64,000 bases of DNA, from positions 310,001 through 374,000 of the forward strand of contig JAGVSM010002814.1 in assembly GCA_022494885.1 (NCBI GenBank), written 5' to 3'. Under the pieces are notes generated by a model. The model was not told the DNA's origin. It saw nothing but the letters and a program-made list of their open reading frames with translations, and searched no databases. The translations under genes and the position numbers were made by a program. Source of the DNA: Micrasema longulum (taxonomy: Eukaryota > Arthropoda > Insecta > Trichoptera > Brachycentridae). This document shows positions 53,900 through 64,000 of the stretch, piece after piece. The first letter of the stretch is position 1. Every line of letters starts with the position of its first letter.

Positions 53900-54410
53900 T
53901 AGTTTCGGAAGTTTTGTATTATTTTAATTTCTGCTCGCATGACGTCACTAGTTCTCTTTAATTTTCTAATTTAATTTTCTTTTATTCAGGAAACATACAG
54001 TACAATTACAAAGCATTATAATATACAAAGTTAGACTTAACTCTAATGAACCAGTGAAGCTTTCATATTATATTATCATTATATCTACTAAGGTAATCAA
54101 CTAACTAAACATTTTTTAATTAACAAAATAGAAGGGAAAAAAACAAAAATGAAAGTATTTTAAAAATTTAACTCAAAGTAAAAAAGTTACTTCAAATTTT
54201 TGTAGTTAGTATTTACATCAATGGAATTTGGTGAGTTGTCCTGATTGGTGTGTTGCCTTCCTGTAAACCAGAAATCTGACACAACACTTTATCATCCATT
54301 TTAGAAAAACTTCGCAGTTCACTTAAATGCTCAAATATTTACCGCATGTATGAAAATATTTTTGATATTCTATTTCCCGTAGCACTGATCTCGCTAATTA
54401 TGTATATTCA
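53900..54410 (+). repeat. REP-C copy split by a LINE tail
   Basis: CTGCTCGCATGACGTCACTA and GTTCTCTT at left; TGAGTTGTCCTGATTGGTGT and TCCCGTAGCACTGATCTCGC at right. They are contiguous in other copies; 53958-54228 is a reversed LINE 3' UTR with CAGGAAACATACAGTACAAT. Confidence 0.6.
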
Positions 54411-54549
54411 AAAAAAAATGAATAGTAAAATAAGAATTTACGCAAGCAAAAATATAAATAATTTTTCAAAATAACAATAGTAAAATATTGCAGTTTAAGA
54501 ATGTTAATGGTTACCTTATAAAACAAAATCAACGCATTTTTTACATTTT

Positions 54550-54730
54550 TTTACATTTTTTTTTTGCACCATAACAGGCCTGGAGGCCTAATTACAGTGG
54601 TGAATTACATCACAGAGCACCCAGGCTTGAGAAAAATCACATTTTAAGTATTGTGTTCTCACCGGGAATCGAACCCGGAACCTTCCGTGCGTGAGTCAAG
54701 CGTCTTGACCACTACACCACGGAGGCTGCC
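54550..54730 (-). mobile_element. SINE-3 copy 2, minus strand
   Basis: T run then GCACCATAACAGGCCTGGAG, TGGTGAATTACATCACAGAG, head with GGGAATCGAACCCGGAACC and TTGACCACTACACCACGG. The B box is perfect here, so this copy is younger than 37188-37357. Confidence 0.82.
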
Positions 54731-54741
54731 AAAATATATTG

Positions 54742-54817
54742 TCGACCCTCCAAGGAATCGAACCCAGGACCTCAAGCATGGTGGGCGAACGCGCCAGCAA
54801 CTGCGCAACGAGGCGAA
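54742..54817 (-). mobile_element. Second tRNA-like unit abutting SINE-3
   Basis: The reverse complement reads GTTCGCCTCGTTGCGCAGTT (A box), GCGCGTTCGCCCACCATGC and GGTCCTGGGTTCGATTCC (B box). Arm pattern and GCGCAGT...GCGCGT resemble an elongator tRNA-Met or similar tRNA, but the acceptor stem does not pair. Either the head of another SINE or a tRNA pseudogene placed head-to-tail with SINE-3. Confidence 0.6.
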
Positions 54818-54984
54818 CATTTCTACCTTTATTTTTTTTTATAGAATTTTCATCTGAGAGTAACCACTTTTCTCATATAACTGTTTTCTTCATTTGCCCG
54901 GACACAATTTTTTTTAATATGTCAAAGCTTTTTTTATAAAGCTCCTTTTCCAATTCCAACAGCCAATTTTTTATAACAATTGAC

Positions 54985-55255
54985 ACCTATTGCAATAGAG
55001 GGGGAAAACGTTTTTGAGAAGAGAATATGGAAGTCTAGACAGGGCTTATGACCTGTTGTTGGCTGGTTTCAGTGGTCACATTACATGCTGTGTAACATTC
55101 ACCATTCTACCTATGTTAACCAGCCAACGACAGCCTTGACTTCTATATAATAATGTTTTATCTCTCTGTTGCAATAGGTTTTAAACTTAACAGCTACCTA
55201 AGGATTCAATTCTTACCTTGTCTTCAAAATTGAACGTTCTCAAAATATTGTTTTT
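54985..55255 (+). repeat. REP-A copy
   Basis: CTATTGCAATAGAGGGGGAA, GACAGGGCTTATGACCTGTT, CACCATTCTACCTATGTTAA, then the inverted arm CCAACGACAGCCTTGACTTC and CTCTCTGTTGCAATAGG. A shortened fold-back. Confidence 0.65.
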
Positions 55256-55847
55256 CATTTTACCTATTCATTTTTATGTTTCAAATAATTCAAATAAAAT
55301 CATTTCCATAAATTTGGATATTTAACAGAAAATGAGATAAACAGAACACAATTTATTTCCATGTTTCACTCTTTGGTTTTAACCCTCTGGATTGGTTTAC
55401 AGCAAAGCTCTACATCTTTTCTGCCACCCAGGTCTGTCCTGGTTCCTGGTGCTGCCCTCTTTAGGTTTATATGACCAGCAGCTCATACCTTTGCAAAAAT
55501 CCTCGAGGCATTGCCAAGTTAAATAAAACCTAAACAGTCCTAGTTAATGCAGTGTCTGAACGTAAATATATAATATATCATTAGTGGTTTTTACCCGCAG
55601 TTTCACTCACGTGTTATTAACATTGATGTAGATATAATTTTGTATAATTTATTGAAAACAATTGTTTACAAAACAAGTATAAAATTACAAATGTTTTGTA
55701 CATACGTAATTAATAATAACGTCTCTACCTCTCTAATACAGTAAAAACTCGTGTTTAGAGAAGGAGTTCGTTTTACATTAATAATTATTTATTTATTGCT
55801 ATATCAAATTTTATTTACAAAGCAATAAATAATTATTATTTACATCA
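55256..55847. other. No gene; GC-richer fragment at 55375-55510
   Basis: 55375-55510 (TTGGTTTACAGCAAAGCTCT ... TCCTCGAGGCATTGCC) looks like part of a former coding region, possibly a LINE, but I could not read a convincing family motif in any frame. Confidence 0.35.
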
Positions 55848-56424
55848 TCATCATCATCATCATCAGCCGTCTCTTGTCCAATGTTGAACATAGGCCTCCC
55901 CCTTTAGTCTCCATATTTCCCTATCCTGAGCCAACCGCATCCAACCACTTCCTGCAACTCGTCTTATGTCATCAGACCACCTTGTCTGAGGCCTGCCGAC
56001 ACTTCTTCTACCCGTTCTGGGTCGCCATTCCAGGACTTTTTTGGTCCATCTAGAGTCTGTGATTCTGGCTATATGACCAGCCCAGCTCCATTTCTGGTTG
56101 GCAGCCCTATGGACCACATCGGTGATCTTTGTTCTCGCTCTAATCCATGTATTGGTTTTTCTGTCTCTCAACGAAATACCCAGCATTCTCCTTTCCATGG
56201 CTCTCTGTGTCACTGATAATTTGTGTAAAAATTTTTTCGTGAACACAAAAGTTTCACAGCCATATGTCAGTACAGGGAGAACACAAGCATCAAAAAGTTT
56301 CTTCTTTAAGTAAATAAAATACTTCGGAGATTTTAGGATATATGAGAGCTTACCAAAGGCGGCCCATGCTAAACCTCGCCTTCTTTCTATTTCTATCTCT
56401 TGATTATCTTTGCCGAGCTTTATT
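55848..56424 (-). mobile_element. RTE-1 LINE 3' end, copy 2
   Basis: Minus-strand ORF 55863-56246 is uninterrupted: MFTKKFLHKLSVTQRAMERR, LRDRKTNTWIRARTKITDVV, NQKWSWAGHIARITDSRWTK, GRPQTRWSDDIRRVAGSGWM, GEAYVQHWTRDG-stop. The tail is ATG repeats (TCATCATCATCAT at 55848-55864). Almost identical to 8787-9467 base for base. Confidence 0.88.
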
Positions 56425-56429
56425 TATTT

Positions 56430-56995
56430 ACATAGCAAATTTTATTTTATATATTATATTTTAAAAGATACATAATTTTCTACTGTTTGAAGTTCAAGAT
56501 AGGGTGTCTCATGCCTTTTTAAATTGAGATTGAAATGTTTTAATATTTTAAATACATTTTGAAAGGTTTCTTGAAGATTATTTCTTTTTTTCTCAAAATA
56601 TGTAGGTATAATGATTTTAAGCTGAATTTGTATTGTATCTAAGTAAAATTAAATTATTTGGATATCAAGGGGTCGAGAATTTTGTAAATGAGTGGGTTTT
56701 TTTTTCGTTGAAAGTTTGTCATCTATTGAGGGTACATCTAGTTCTTTAAAAACTAAATTTGAAGGGTAGGTAGGTTCTAGTCATTTTCAATACAATTTTA
56801 GTGTTTTTGGGTAAATCAAAAGTGGACCTATATTTGTCTTCTAAGATCCTCCCCAGCCTATGACTCCATGCTGCAGAATAGACTATACGATAAGCGTGGT
56901 AAACAGTTTGAATATTTTTTGAAGAGAGAATGGAATATATGTACACACTAGATGCAGCACTAAGCACCCGCTTTGTGTTCCATTCAACTTAAGTT
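56430..56995 (-). mobile_element. Jockey-like LINE J5 fragment
   Basis: Minus strand: LSAASSVYIYSILSSKNIQT, VYHAYRIVY and, one frame over, SILQHGVIGWGGS (the Jockey-type Y/HGVIGWGG motif), then KTNIGPLLIYPKTLKLY. A frameshift at about 56880 separates the two readings. The 3' UTR runs down to 56430. Confidence 0.65.
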
Positions 56996-58305
56996 CTGGA
57001 ACTGAACCTGGTTTTAGTCAATGTGAAGCAGGGTAAAAAGGCGCGGCACACAGTAAACTGGCAATTACAGTCTTTTTTACTCTACAACGCGTTTTGTACG
57101 GCAATTTTGAAGCGACAACACTCATTTTTCAGAGCACAATTTCAAACCATCGTTCTATGAAGCATCATCTATATTTAATTATTCCTCAGTGGATATGAGA
57201 AATAAATTATCTAGGTATTTAATTAGTTGTGTCATTTATCAATAAGAGTTTTTCCGATGGAATGATATATTTTATCAGTCTTTCAAATATCGATATGAAA
57301 TAAATACGATCATCTGTTAGTCTATGGTACGTAGCGTTACAAAACAAAAACGAAAAGCAAACCAAACTGACTATAGATAAAGCAAATCAGTCATAGAAGT
57401 TTACAGAAATATAATTAAATAAATTTCAAACATATTCTATTCTTTCTGGCATCCCACCTCACTGCCTCGTGCATTTTAAAATTAAAATTATTTAGGAAAA
57501 TTAAGTAGCCTATTTTACTTCCCATCTCTCTGGCTATCCCTGTGCAAAAAATTAAGACGACCAGTCGTTGAAACGTGAAGCACACACAAACAAACAAGTA
57601 TACTTTCGAATGAATAGTATAAGTATAGATTTTTCGATATTTATTTATTTATTTATTCATCAACGGTTCAAAGGACCTTTTACAAAAAAAAGTTTTACAT
57701 AAATAATCACAGCAGTAAACAATTCATTATTTAATACGTTAGAATATATGAAATATGATAGAACAATTAAAACTACACACTTTGGTGAAAAGAAAATATA
57801 TTTAAAAAAAAAAACAAAAAGTATAAAAGAAACATCACATCTCGAAATTAAAGATAACAATTAACATGATAAAATCTTATGTTCTAAATATAAATATAAC
57901 AATATAATGTGAGAATGGTTTTATGTAAAAATAAAGTGGTTTGTATTCAAGTAGGTTATAATAACAAAGAAAAATTATGCAACAATAATACTTTATAAAT
58001 AATAAGTTTTTTAGAGCAATACGAAAACTTAAATTATCTAAATATCTGTATTGATTTGATTGTGAAATATGTTTGTCCTGTTTCTCCTCTGGTTCTCAGT
58101 AGTGGTAAACAATGGAGTATTAAGGTTTAGAGTTTCTTTTCGTCAGCTGCCGTGGACCCGAGAAACTGATGCTGGAGGAGAGAAACTGTTCGGAGAGAAA
58201 GAAGGGGGAACAGAGATGTTTAAGAAAAGAGAACATATATAGTCGATCGCACACAATGAGGTGTTTTATGTAAATGTAGATTAAAACGCGCGCGCGACAT
58301 TTGCC
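56996..58305. other. No gene; LINE tail at 57638-57890
   Basis: 57638 begins TTTATTTATTTATTTATTCA with AACGGTTCAAAGGACCTTTT after it, a reversed LINE 3' end. 58140-58260 has purine-rich GAGAGAAAGAAGGGGG. Nothing coding is recognised. Confidence 0.4.
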
Positions 58306-58329
58306 TTTTTAGTAAGCTCAATAGTTTGA

Positions 58330-59142
58330 AAGATAAAGGTTTTGAAGGAGGGTGAGAGCCGGGAACAGGCTGAACGGTGCACCTTGACGTTTAACCTTGG
58401 CAAATTAATGTCTGCCGCGGGAGACAAAATTAGCAGTTCACAATGCAGTCCCGGTTTCAACCCCTATGTATGGGAGAGAAGTATGGAATTGGAAAAATAA
58501 GGATGAAAGTAGTCTAAATGCTGTCGAAATGCGATCTCTCTGGCGAATGTGTGGTAAAACTATGTACGATGGGTGCACAAATGTCGAGATCCGTACTTTA
58601 TGTACAGCTGAGATAAGCACTATCGACAAAATAAGAAAGGAGTTCTGCGTGGGTTTGGACATGTAGAGCGAGTGGACAGCGAAAGAACGGCTGAAAATAT
58701 TAATGATTCGATTGTTGATAGATGCAGACATTGAGGTCTTCCTTCCGAGAAATACATGGCATGGCCAAATCCAACAGATATTTTAAGATAGACAAGCATG
58801 TCAAAAGTCAGAATAATCGGCCGGCGTGCATGAGAAGATGTATGAATGTAGAGGTAGCGAGATATTTGTATTTTTTTGAAAAAAAGAAATATTTGCGTTT
58901 TTATGATTTACCCAAATATTTCAATTGTGGGGGGGCATTTTCAACGAATTGTAAAATAAATTGTAAGAAAATGGTAATCAAGTTGGGATAGAGTGGGGTT
59001 CGAACCTCGGACCTCTGATCCGCGAATCCGCAACACTACCCACGGAACCATAACCCGATTCAATATAAATGCAAAGACAGAGTAATTTGGGGTTATATTA
59101 TCTCTGTCTACTCTCACGGGGAAACGGCGTGATTGTTTGTTT
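58330..59142 (+). mobile_element. RTE-2 LINE, diverged copy with nested SINE-1 (GTTT tail)
   Basis: AGNRLNGAP, TKLAVHNAVPVSTPMYGREV, WNWKNKDESSLNAVEMRSLW, RMCGKTMYDGCTNVEIRTLC, then decayed FGHVERVDSERT; MRRCMNVEVARY is interrupted at 58867 and resumes after 59062 to GETA-stop and TTTG repeats. Clearly older than the TAG-tailed copies. Confidence 0.78.
58868..59062 (-). mobile_element. SINE-1 nested in RTE-2 (second case)
   Basis: AAATATTTGCGTTTTTATGA, GAACCTCGGACCTC (B-box side), ACCCACGGAACCATAACCCG. It contains a GGGGGGG run in the body. It splits the RTE-2 frame between EVARY and the terminal block. Confidence 0.75.
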
Positions 59143-59149
59143 GTTGTTA

Positions 59150-59352
59150 TCGTTGTAAAAAACGTGTTAAAGAAACTGTCGGCTCCAAACAAATCTCTCC
59201 AACAGGTGAACCCCGCGGCTGACTTCCGGTCCCGCGTGGGAAAGTGCCCCTACCGGAAATTACCCGTCATCAAACCCATGTTCTACCCAATCAGAATTGA
59301 GATGGATCCCCTGGATGTCAACTGTCTAATCAAATCTGCCATCAATTGTTAA
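59150..59352 (+). other. Unrecognised GC-rich open reading segment
   Basis: Open frame KLSAPNKSLQQVNPAADFRS, RVGKCPYRKLPVIKPMFYPI, RIEMDPLDVNCLIKSAIN, C-stop at 59350-59352. Base composition and residues look like true coding sequence, unlike the surroundings. I do not recognise a family. It may be the C-terminus of a transposon protein whose 3' UTR runs to the ATAAATAAATAAATAG at 60322-60337, or a lost host exon. Confidence 0.35.
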
Positions 59353-60027
59353 TTTACTTATTATTTTAAATATAGCTTAAATACTTTTACACTTACTTAG
59401 TTTAGTCGACAATGCAGGATGTTTCTTCATCTGTTACATAAAGATTAAGTAAGTTATCAGTGTTTCGTTCTAAGCGCAATGTTTTGTTTTAACAAATATT
59501 TTATTAACTAAAAACTAATTTGTAAGCATAAGTACTCGTTTATACAAAAATGTGTTTCTCTAATAAATTAAGATTACAAATATTGGGGGTTCCAAACCCT
59601 ACTTGAATTTTTCTTTTGAGGTTTTTGAAGGGAAAGTGTTTGTAAATAATCCATAATTTCGGAGCTCAAAACGGAAATTTGACGAGTCATTGGCGAAATT
59701 CATCCACAATTTTTGTGAAAAGGGTGAACGTTTACCAACATTTATATGTAATATGTAAGCAAAATTTACAAACTTAATATGTATCTCATATTTTATTACT
59801 TTTCTAACGATGTTTAACCGTTTTATCATAAATCTTATAGTTTTTATGTTTACTGTGCTTTACCTTGATTATGTCTAACCATGTCTATTGACTATGCTTT
59901 CCTTTTACTAAGTTCAACTATAATATCTTTTGAATATGTTATATATTTTGTATAAATATATTACATTGTAAATACCATATTTTTATCAGATCTGTTAAAG
60001 ACATTATAAATTTATCTTCTGCTTGAC

Positions 60028-60175
60028 TTTTAACTTTTAATTTTACTTTTAATTTTATCTTTCAATTTTTAATTTTTAATTTCAATTCTTAATTTTAACT
60101 TTTAATTTAAACTTTTAACTTTAATTTAAATTTAAACTTTTAATTTTAATTTTAACTTTTGATTTAACTCTTCTT
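60028..60175. repeat. Degenerate AACTTTTAATTTT low-complexity array
   Basis: Runs of TTTTAATTTTACTTTTAA-type units with point changes over about 150 bp. It could be an expanded LINE 3' UTR or a young cryptic satellite. Confidence 0.6.
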
Positions 60176-60379
60176 CATATTTTACTTTTTTAGAATTCAA
60201 TTATTTTTCCCCTCTCCTCCTGCATTCATAATAAATTAATGTGAAATCTGTAATTGGTCTTACTTTTTTAAATTGTTCTTTTGTACCTTTTTTTATAAAA
60301 AGACTGTATGATTTCCTTAATAAATAAATAAATAGACTACGGCTGTTAATACATCAATAAATAATAAATACGGTAGGTA

Positions 60380-60485
60380 TCAGGGCCCCGATTACGATGG
60401 AATGTCGATTGTCTATAAAGTAAAATCGAGTTTGATGTACATTTAAACTTTTAAGTAACGTTGGTAACCTGTAGTTAAAAACTGA
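60380..60485 (+). repeat. REP-G left-end fragment
   Basis: CAGGGCCCCGATTACGATGG and GATTGTCTATAAAGTAAAAT, AACGTTGGTAACCTGTAGTT; truncated before the second half. Confidence 0.6.
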
Positions 60486-61000
60486 ATTCAACACCCCTAG
60501 GAGTTATTTATAAAAATTTGACAAACTTAAAATATTGTTGATAAAACGAGCTGGACTAAGAAGAAGTATAACAATTTAAGTATTTTCAGGTATTGCTTAG
60601 TATGTAGGTGAAATAATTCGGTCAGAACCCCACCCGCATCAATAAAGATTTCAACTCTATAACTTCACAAATATCAACGGATGGAAAAATTGAAGGAAAA
60701 AAAAGATAAATCAAAATATGGTTAAAGAAAATTAGAATAAAAGAAATATATAAAAAAATTGAATGACATATGAAATAAGTTCAAAAAAAATAACACTGCA
60801 CTGTCTTTTTCAGAACAGGTTTCCATAGCACTTAAATAAAAATAAAAAAATAAAGAAAACATAGGCAGAATGGTTAATGTTACACAGTTTTAAAAGTGGC
60901 TAATTAAACTAGCCAATAACAGGTCATATGCCCCTAGACTTTTGTATTCCCTTCTATAAAATTTTCTTCGTCTCTCTTGTAATCTATTTTATGTAATTTT
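60486..61000. repeat. REP-A copy, long form
   Basis: CCCCTAGGAGTTATTTAT, CAAACTTAAAATATTGTTG, GGTATTGCTTAGTATGTAGG, ACATAGGCAGAATGGTTAAT, then the closing arm CCAATAACAGGTCATATGCC and TTCCCTTCTATAAAATTTTC. About 500 bp with an A-rich insertion near 60690-60860. Confidence 0.65.
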
Positions 61001-61159
61001 ATTTTTATTTTGTTTTATTTTTTCATAAAATACAGAACACATTGGTTTCAATATGTCGGTAGAAATATATGTATAAAATGTCTCAATTACATTATGAGGA
61101 TAACTTTTATTATATCATAATAATATTTATGCTAAGTACTTGTTTTAGTGTATCAGTGT

Positions 61160-61260
61160 TATTATTGTACATGTTAGTGAGGGTGAGTATTTATATATTT
61201 TGTGAGGGTGTGTGTTATATGTGTATGGGTGTGTGAGTATTGTATGTATGTGACAATGTA
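61160..61260 (+). repeat. GT-rich simple sequence
   Basis: GTGAGGGTGAGTATT, GTGAGGGTGTGTGTTATATG, GGGTGTGTGAGTATTGTATG; degenerate GT-rich tract on the + strand. Confidence 0.6.
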
Positions 61261-61714
61261 TAGTGAATAAAAGTGGACTTATTGAATAATGATTATCAAA
61301 AATATACGTTATTAAAAATATAAAATTATAAGTTAAAAAATGTTTGCTGTTATTTCAATGTATTGCAGTAATGCTTAATTTGTTATATTGTTTCAGATTT
61401 ACGTATGTTATTTATTACTATACCTTTATGTTTCTGTCCCAAAATGAGTTTGTTGTAACTTCTAGGAATACGAAAAAATTGTATGAATTTAAAAAAAAAT
61501 TACTCGAAAAATTTGATTTTACTTTGTAGACAGCTTGCCCACCACATACCGCACACCGCATCTAAGGACATAAGTCTCCTTGGCGGTGCCCACATACACG
61601 GAAAATTTGCTCGTTGTCAAACGAGAAAAGCTGCCCGAAGGAGCTCTCTGAAATCTGGTAGCCTTACTACCTTATCTTCGTAGCATCTTTGTGCTAAAAG
61701 AAAGTAATCCAGAA

Positions 61715-61795
61715 GTACATAATATGTCGTAAGCCCTGTAAATGCCAGACTTCCATATTCCCTTCTCAGAAAATTTTTCCCCTCTCTGTTGAAAT
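61715..61795 (-). repeat. REP-A arm fragment
   Basis: GTCGTAAGCCCTGTAAATGC, CAGACTTCCATATTCCCTTC, TTTCCCCTCTCTGTTG. Right arm only. Confidence 0.6.
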
Positions 61796-61841
61796 AAAAT
61801 TATTTACTTTATAGACAGTCGAAATACTCCCATTATAATAC

Positions 61842-62115
61842 CCAGGGCCGCGAATATGAACAATATCTTCATCGGAACATATCGAGACGGTAAAAACTAA
61901 CACTGGTATTAATGTACGAAAATGTATTCAAATGAACATTTCCATTAAATAGAAATATTTGAAAATTCTAGTAAGTATCTTCGTTGGTAACTTGAAATTG
62001 AAAACTTTTCGAAATAAATTTGTAAAGATATTTTATTTTTCATATTTAAAACTTTATTTTACTTTGTAGATAAAATTGAAGACAAATTTGAACTTCCCAT
62101 TAGAATACAGACCCA
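61842..62115 (+). repeat. REP-G copy
   Basis: CCCAGGGCCGCGAATATGAA at the left, ACTTTGTAGATAAAATTGAA and GAACTTCCCATTAGAATACA at the right; ends inverted as in 49876-50117 but more diverged. Confidence 0.6.
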
Positions 62116-62612
62116 GATTTTTTATTTATTGTAAACTGCCAATTGAGGACAGTTTTAACAAAGCGAAATATCTACAAAATTTATATTTTTCAGGAGAAGG
62201 TTTTTCCATGTTCAAAATAAAACTATTACGATTTTAAATAAAATAAAAATTACATTTTATAGATACATAAAATCCTTACACGTGTACTAAAAATCAACAA
62301 TGTAGAATCAGTGAAATTATTTATAAAAATGTTCTAAATTCACGAATTTTCACAAAAAATAAATATCTACATATTTTTGTGATAGGAATGTATGGAAACT
62401 TGATTTATGTTGGGAATTAAATAGGTTTACTGTTGCATGAAATCATTTTAAACTGATTTTTTATAAAATCATATGTCTACTGACATATCTAAGTACCTAT
62501 GTAAATATATACATTTGGGTATTTACCTCCCATATATTTTTTACATACATAATAGCACAAATAAAGTTAAAACAAAATCTATTTCAAATAATATTATTTT
62601 ATTATTATTATT
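62116..62612. other. No gene seen
   Basis: AT-rich; nothing assigned. Confidence 0.3.
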
Positions 62613-62890
62613 TATATATATATATATATAGTTGGATAATTTATATTGCGCCATTTTTGTGAAAATCACCTCAAGGGCGCTGTACAATTAATAAATATCC
62701 CAGTACGTCTTGCAGCTACAGAGCGCATGGACGGTTGGGATTCTAGTTCCTCGTTTTCAATTAAGATCAATAAAAAATTATAACAGATAGGAGCTAGATT
62801 ACAGGACGTCTTGCAGCTACAGAGCGCATAGACAGTGAGAAATATAGCCCCCATTTACACATTTTAAAAATTGACAAATAAATTTAGTTA
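62613..62890 (-). mobile_element. REP-K LINE 3' end with TA-repeat tail
   Basis: TA dinucleotide tail (about 62613-62630), then TTGGATAATTTATATTGCGC, minus-strand peptide SVAARRTGIFINCTAPLR-stop (62666). The block ACGTCTTGCAGCTACAGAGC occurs twice (62704 and 62807), an internal ~103-bp duplication not present in the 51631 copy. Confidence 0.65.
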
Positions 62891-63747
62891 TTAGTAATTT
62901 AAATTTAGTAATTTAATTATTATTATTATACTTCTTTTTTCTTGGCCGAAATCATGTTTTGTTTGTGATTTTTTTTTCGATTTTAAAAAACCTTAAAAAA
63001 ATATGTAGATATTTTGCTTTGTGAAAACTCTATGTAGTGTAGTTATTTCGTTTTGTAAAAAATCACGATATATGAACCGCTACAATTACGCATATATATA
63101 GTTTTTTTTAAAGTTTTATTTCACCAATCGATAAAGCTCACATGGAAGAACCCATTTCAATAAAAAAACGCATTTAGTTTTTTTGTAGAAATTTCGCTTT
63201 GTGAAAACGGTCCTCACTTCGCCTCCCGCGACATAAAAAAAAATTGACACGTTTTTTCTTTTTTTTTAGTGCCTATTTTAAAATTCCGTCGACAGCATGC
63301 TCGTTCTTAACCTTGAGACGGAAAATTTTCACAAAAATATGATAATTTGTTTTTTAATCTGGATGCTAAGTGGTTTGTATAATCAAACTTTGATGATGAA
63401 TATACAAAGGTGAGGAAGTGCGGCGCCAAGACTAGAGTTTCTAAAGAATTTGGTATTATTAGAAATAGAACAGAAAGCCGAGAAATCAAAGTCGGGAGTG
63501 TTTTCGGTCACAACTCACAACACTTGGAACTTGCCAAAACAAACCAATCTCATTCATTATTTCAAATGGATTATTATTACAGCGCATATCGATATGTGAT
63601 ATTCGCTACAATTATCATGACAAGAATTTTGATTATGGGTAATTCAATGTGTTATATAAATTATTATTATTTTATTCTATTTTATTTATTATTTACATAT
63701 CATAAACACAATAAAAAAAAATTCTTACAATACTAGCCAATCCGATT
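62891..63747. other. No gene recognised
   Basis: AT-rich; ORF 63410-63736 has no family features beyond its first basic residues. Confidence 0.35.
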
Positions 63748-64000
63748 TACAGGATGTTCTTTAAACCCTGTCACATCCGAAACCACGATGATCAGTATGG
63801 GCAAGAAGACATATAAAATATTTAGAAAAAATATTTTTTTTAAAAATAAAATATTTAAAAAAACAAATTGTTGCTTACTTCTGCAGGGGAGAAGTGAGGG
63901 GGGTGCGGCACAGTGTCAGACTCCCCCCTCCCCCCTTCTCGTTTCTCCCCTGCGAAATAAACAACCATTTGCTTTTTTTGATATTTTATTTTTTTAAATT
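63748..64000. repeat. REP-B copy 4, runs off the window
   Basis: TACAGGATGTTCTTTAAACC, CACGATGATCAGTATGGGCA, GTTGCTTACTTCTGCAGGGG, centre CAGACTCCCCCCTCCCCCCT, then the start of the inverted arm (TTTCTCCCCTGCGAAATAAA, CAACCATTTG). Confidence 0.72.

Overview
The window is AT-rich animal nuclear DNA, almost certainly from an insect and most likely a moth or butterfly. The reverse-transcriptase tails (RTE-like, Jockey-like and R1-clade LINEs), the tRNA-derived SINEs and the many short fold-back repeats are of the kinds that crowd lepidopteran genomes. The species cannot be named from sequence alone.

Only one host gene is supported: the 3' part of a lysosomal iduronate 2-sulfatase gene (Ids), on the + strand from the left edge to 2415. 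Its exons carry the family blocks [33 protein letters not shown] and [11 protein letters not shown]. The catalytic formylglycine exon lies to the left of the window. The last coding exon is interrupted by a 717-bp GC-rich LTR-like insertion (1438-2154) with a 5-bp target-site duplication. The 5' TGT of the insertion supplies a GT, and in-frame splicing that removes it is possible, so it may act as a new intron. This is the most interesting point in the window.

The other ~61 kb show no recognisable host gene. They are intergenic or possibly intronic DNA made of layered mobile-element debris: (1) RTE-like LINE 3' ends in three families, one with an ATG-repeat tail (8.8 and 55.9 kb), one with a TAG- or GTTT-repeat tail (29.4, 37.6, 38.3, 44.4, 58.3 kb) and one with an AAG-repeat tail (40.7, 47.8 kb); (2) Jockey-like LINE 3' ends (9.9, 14.5, 24.1, 25.4, 31.0, 41.0, 45.6, 46.8, 53.0, 56.8 kb); (3) two R1-clade fragments (18.7, 31.7 kb); (4) three tRNA-derived SINE families; (5) remnants of Tc1/mariner, mariner and pogo/Tigger transposases; (6) hAT-like, fold-back and MITE-like repeat families, here named REP-A to REP-K; (7) solo LTRs.

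Many elements sit inside others, and target-site duplications fix the order in several cases (26.4-28.0, 13.3-13.6, 23.3, 28.7-29.1 kb). All LINE and transposase reading frames are broken or 5'-truncated, so no element here looks able to move by itself. Family names are judgements from protein and sequence motifs, not database hits.
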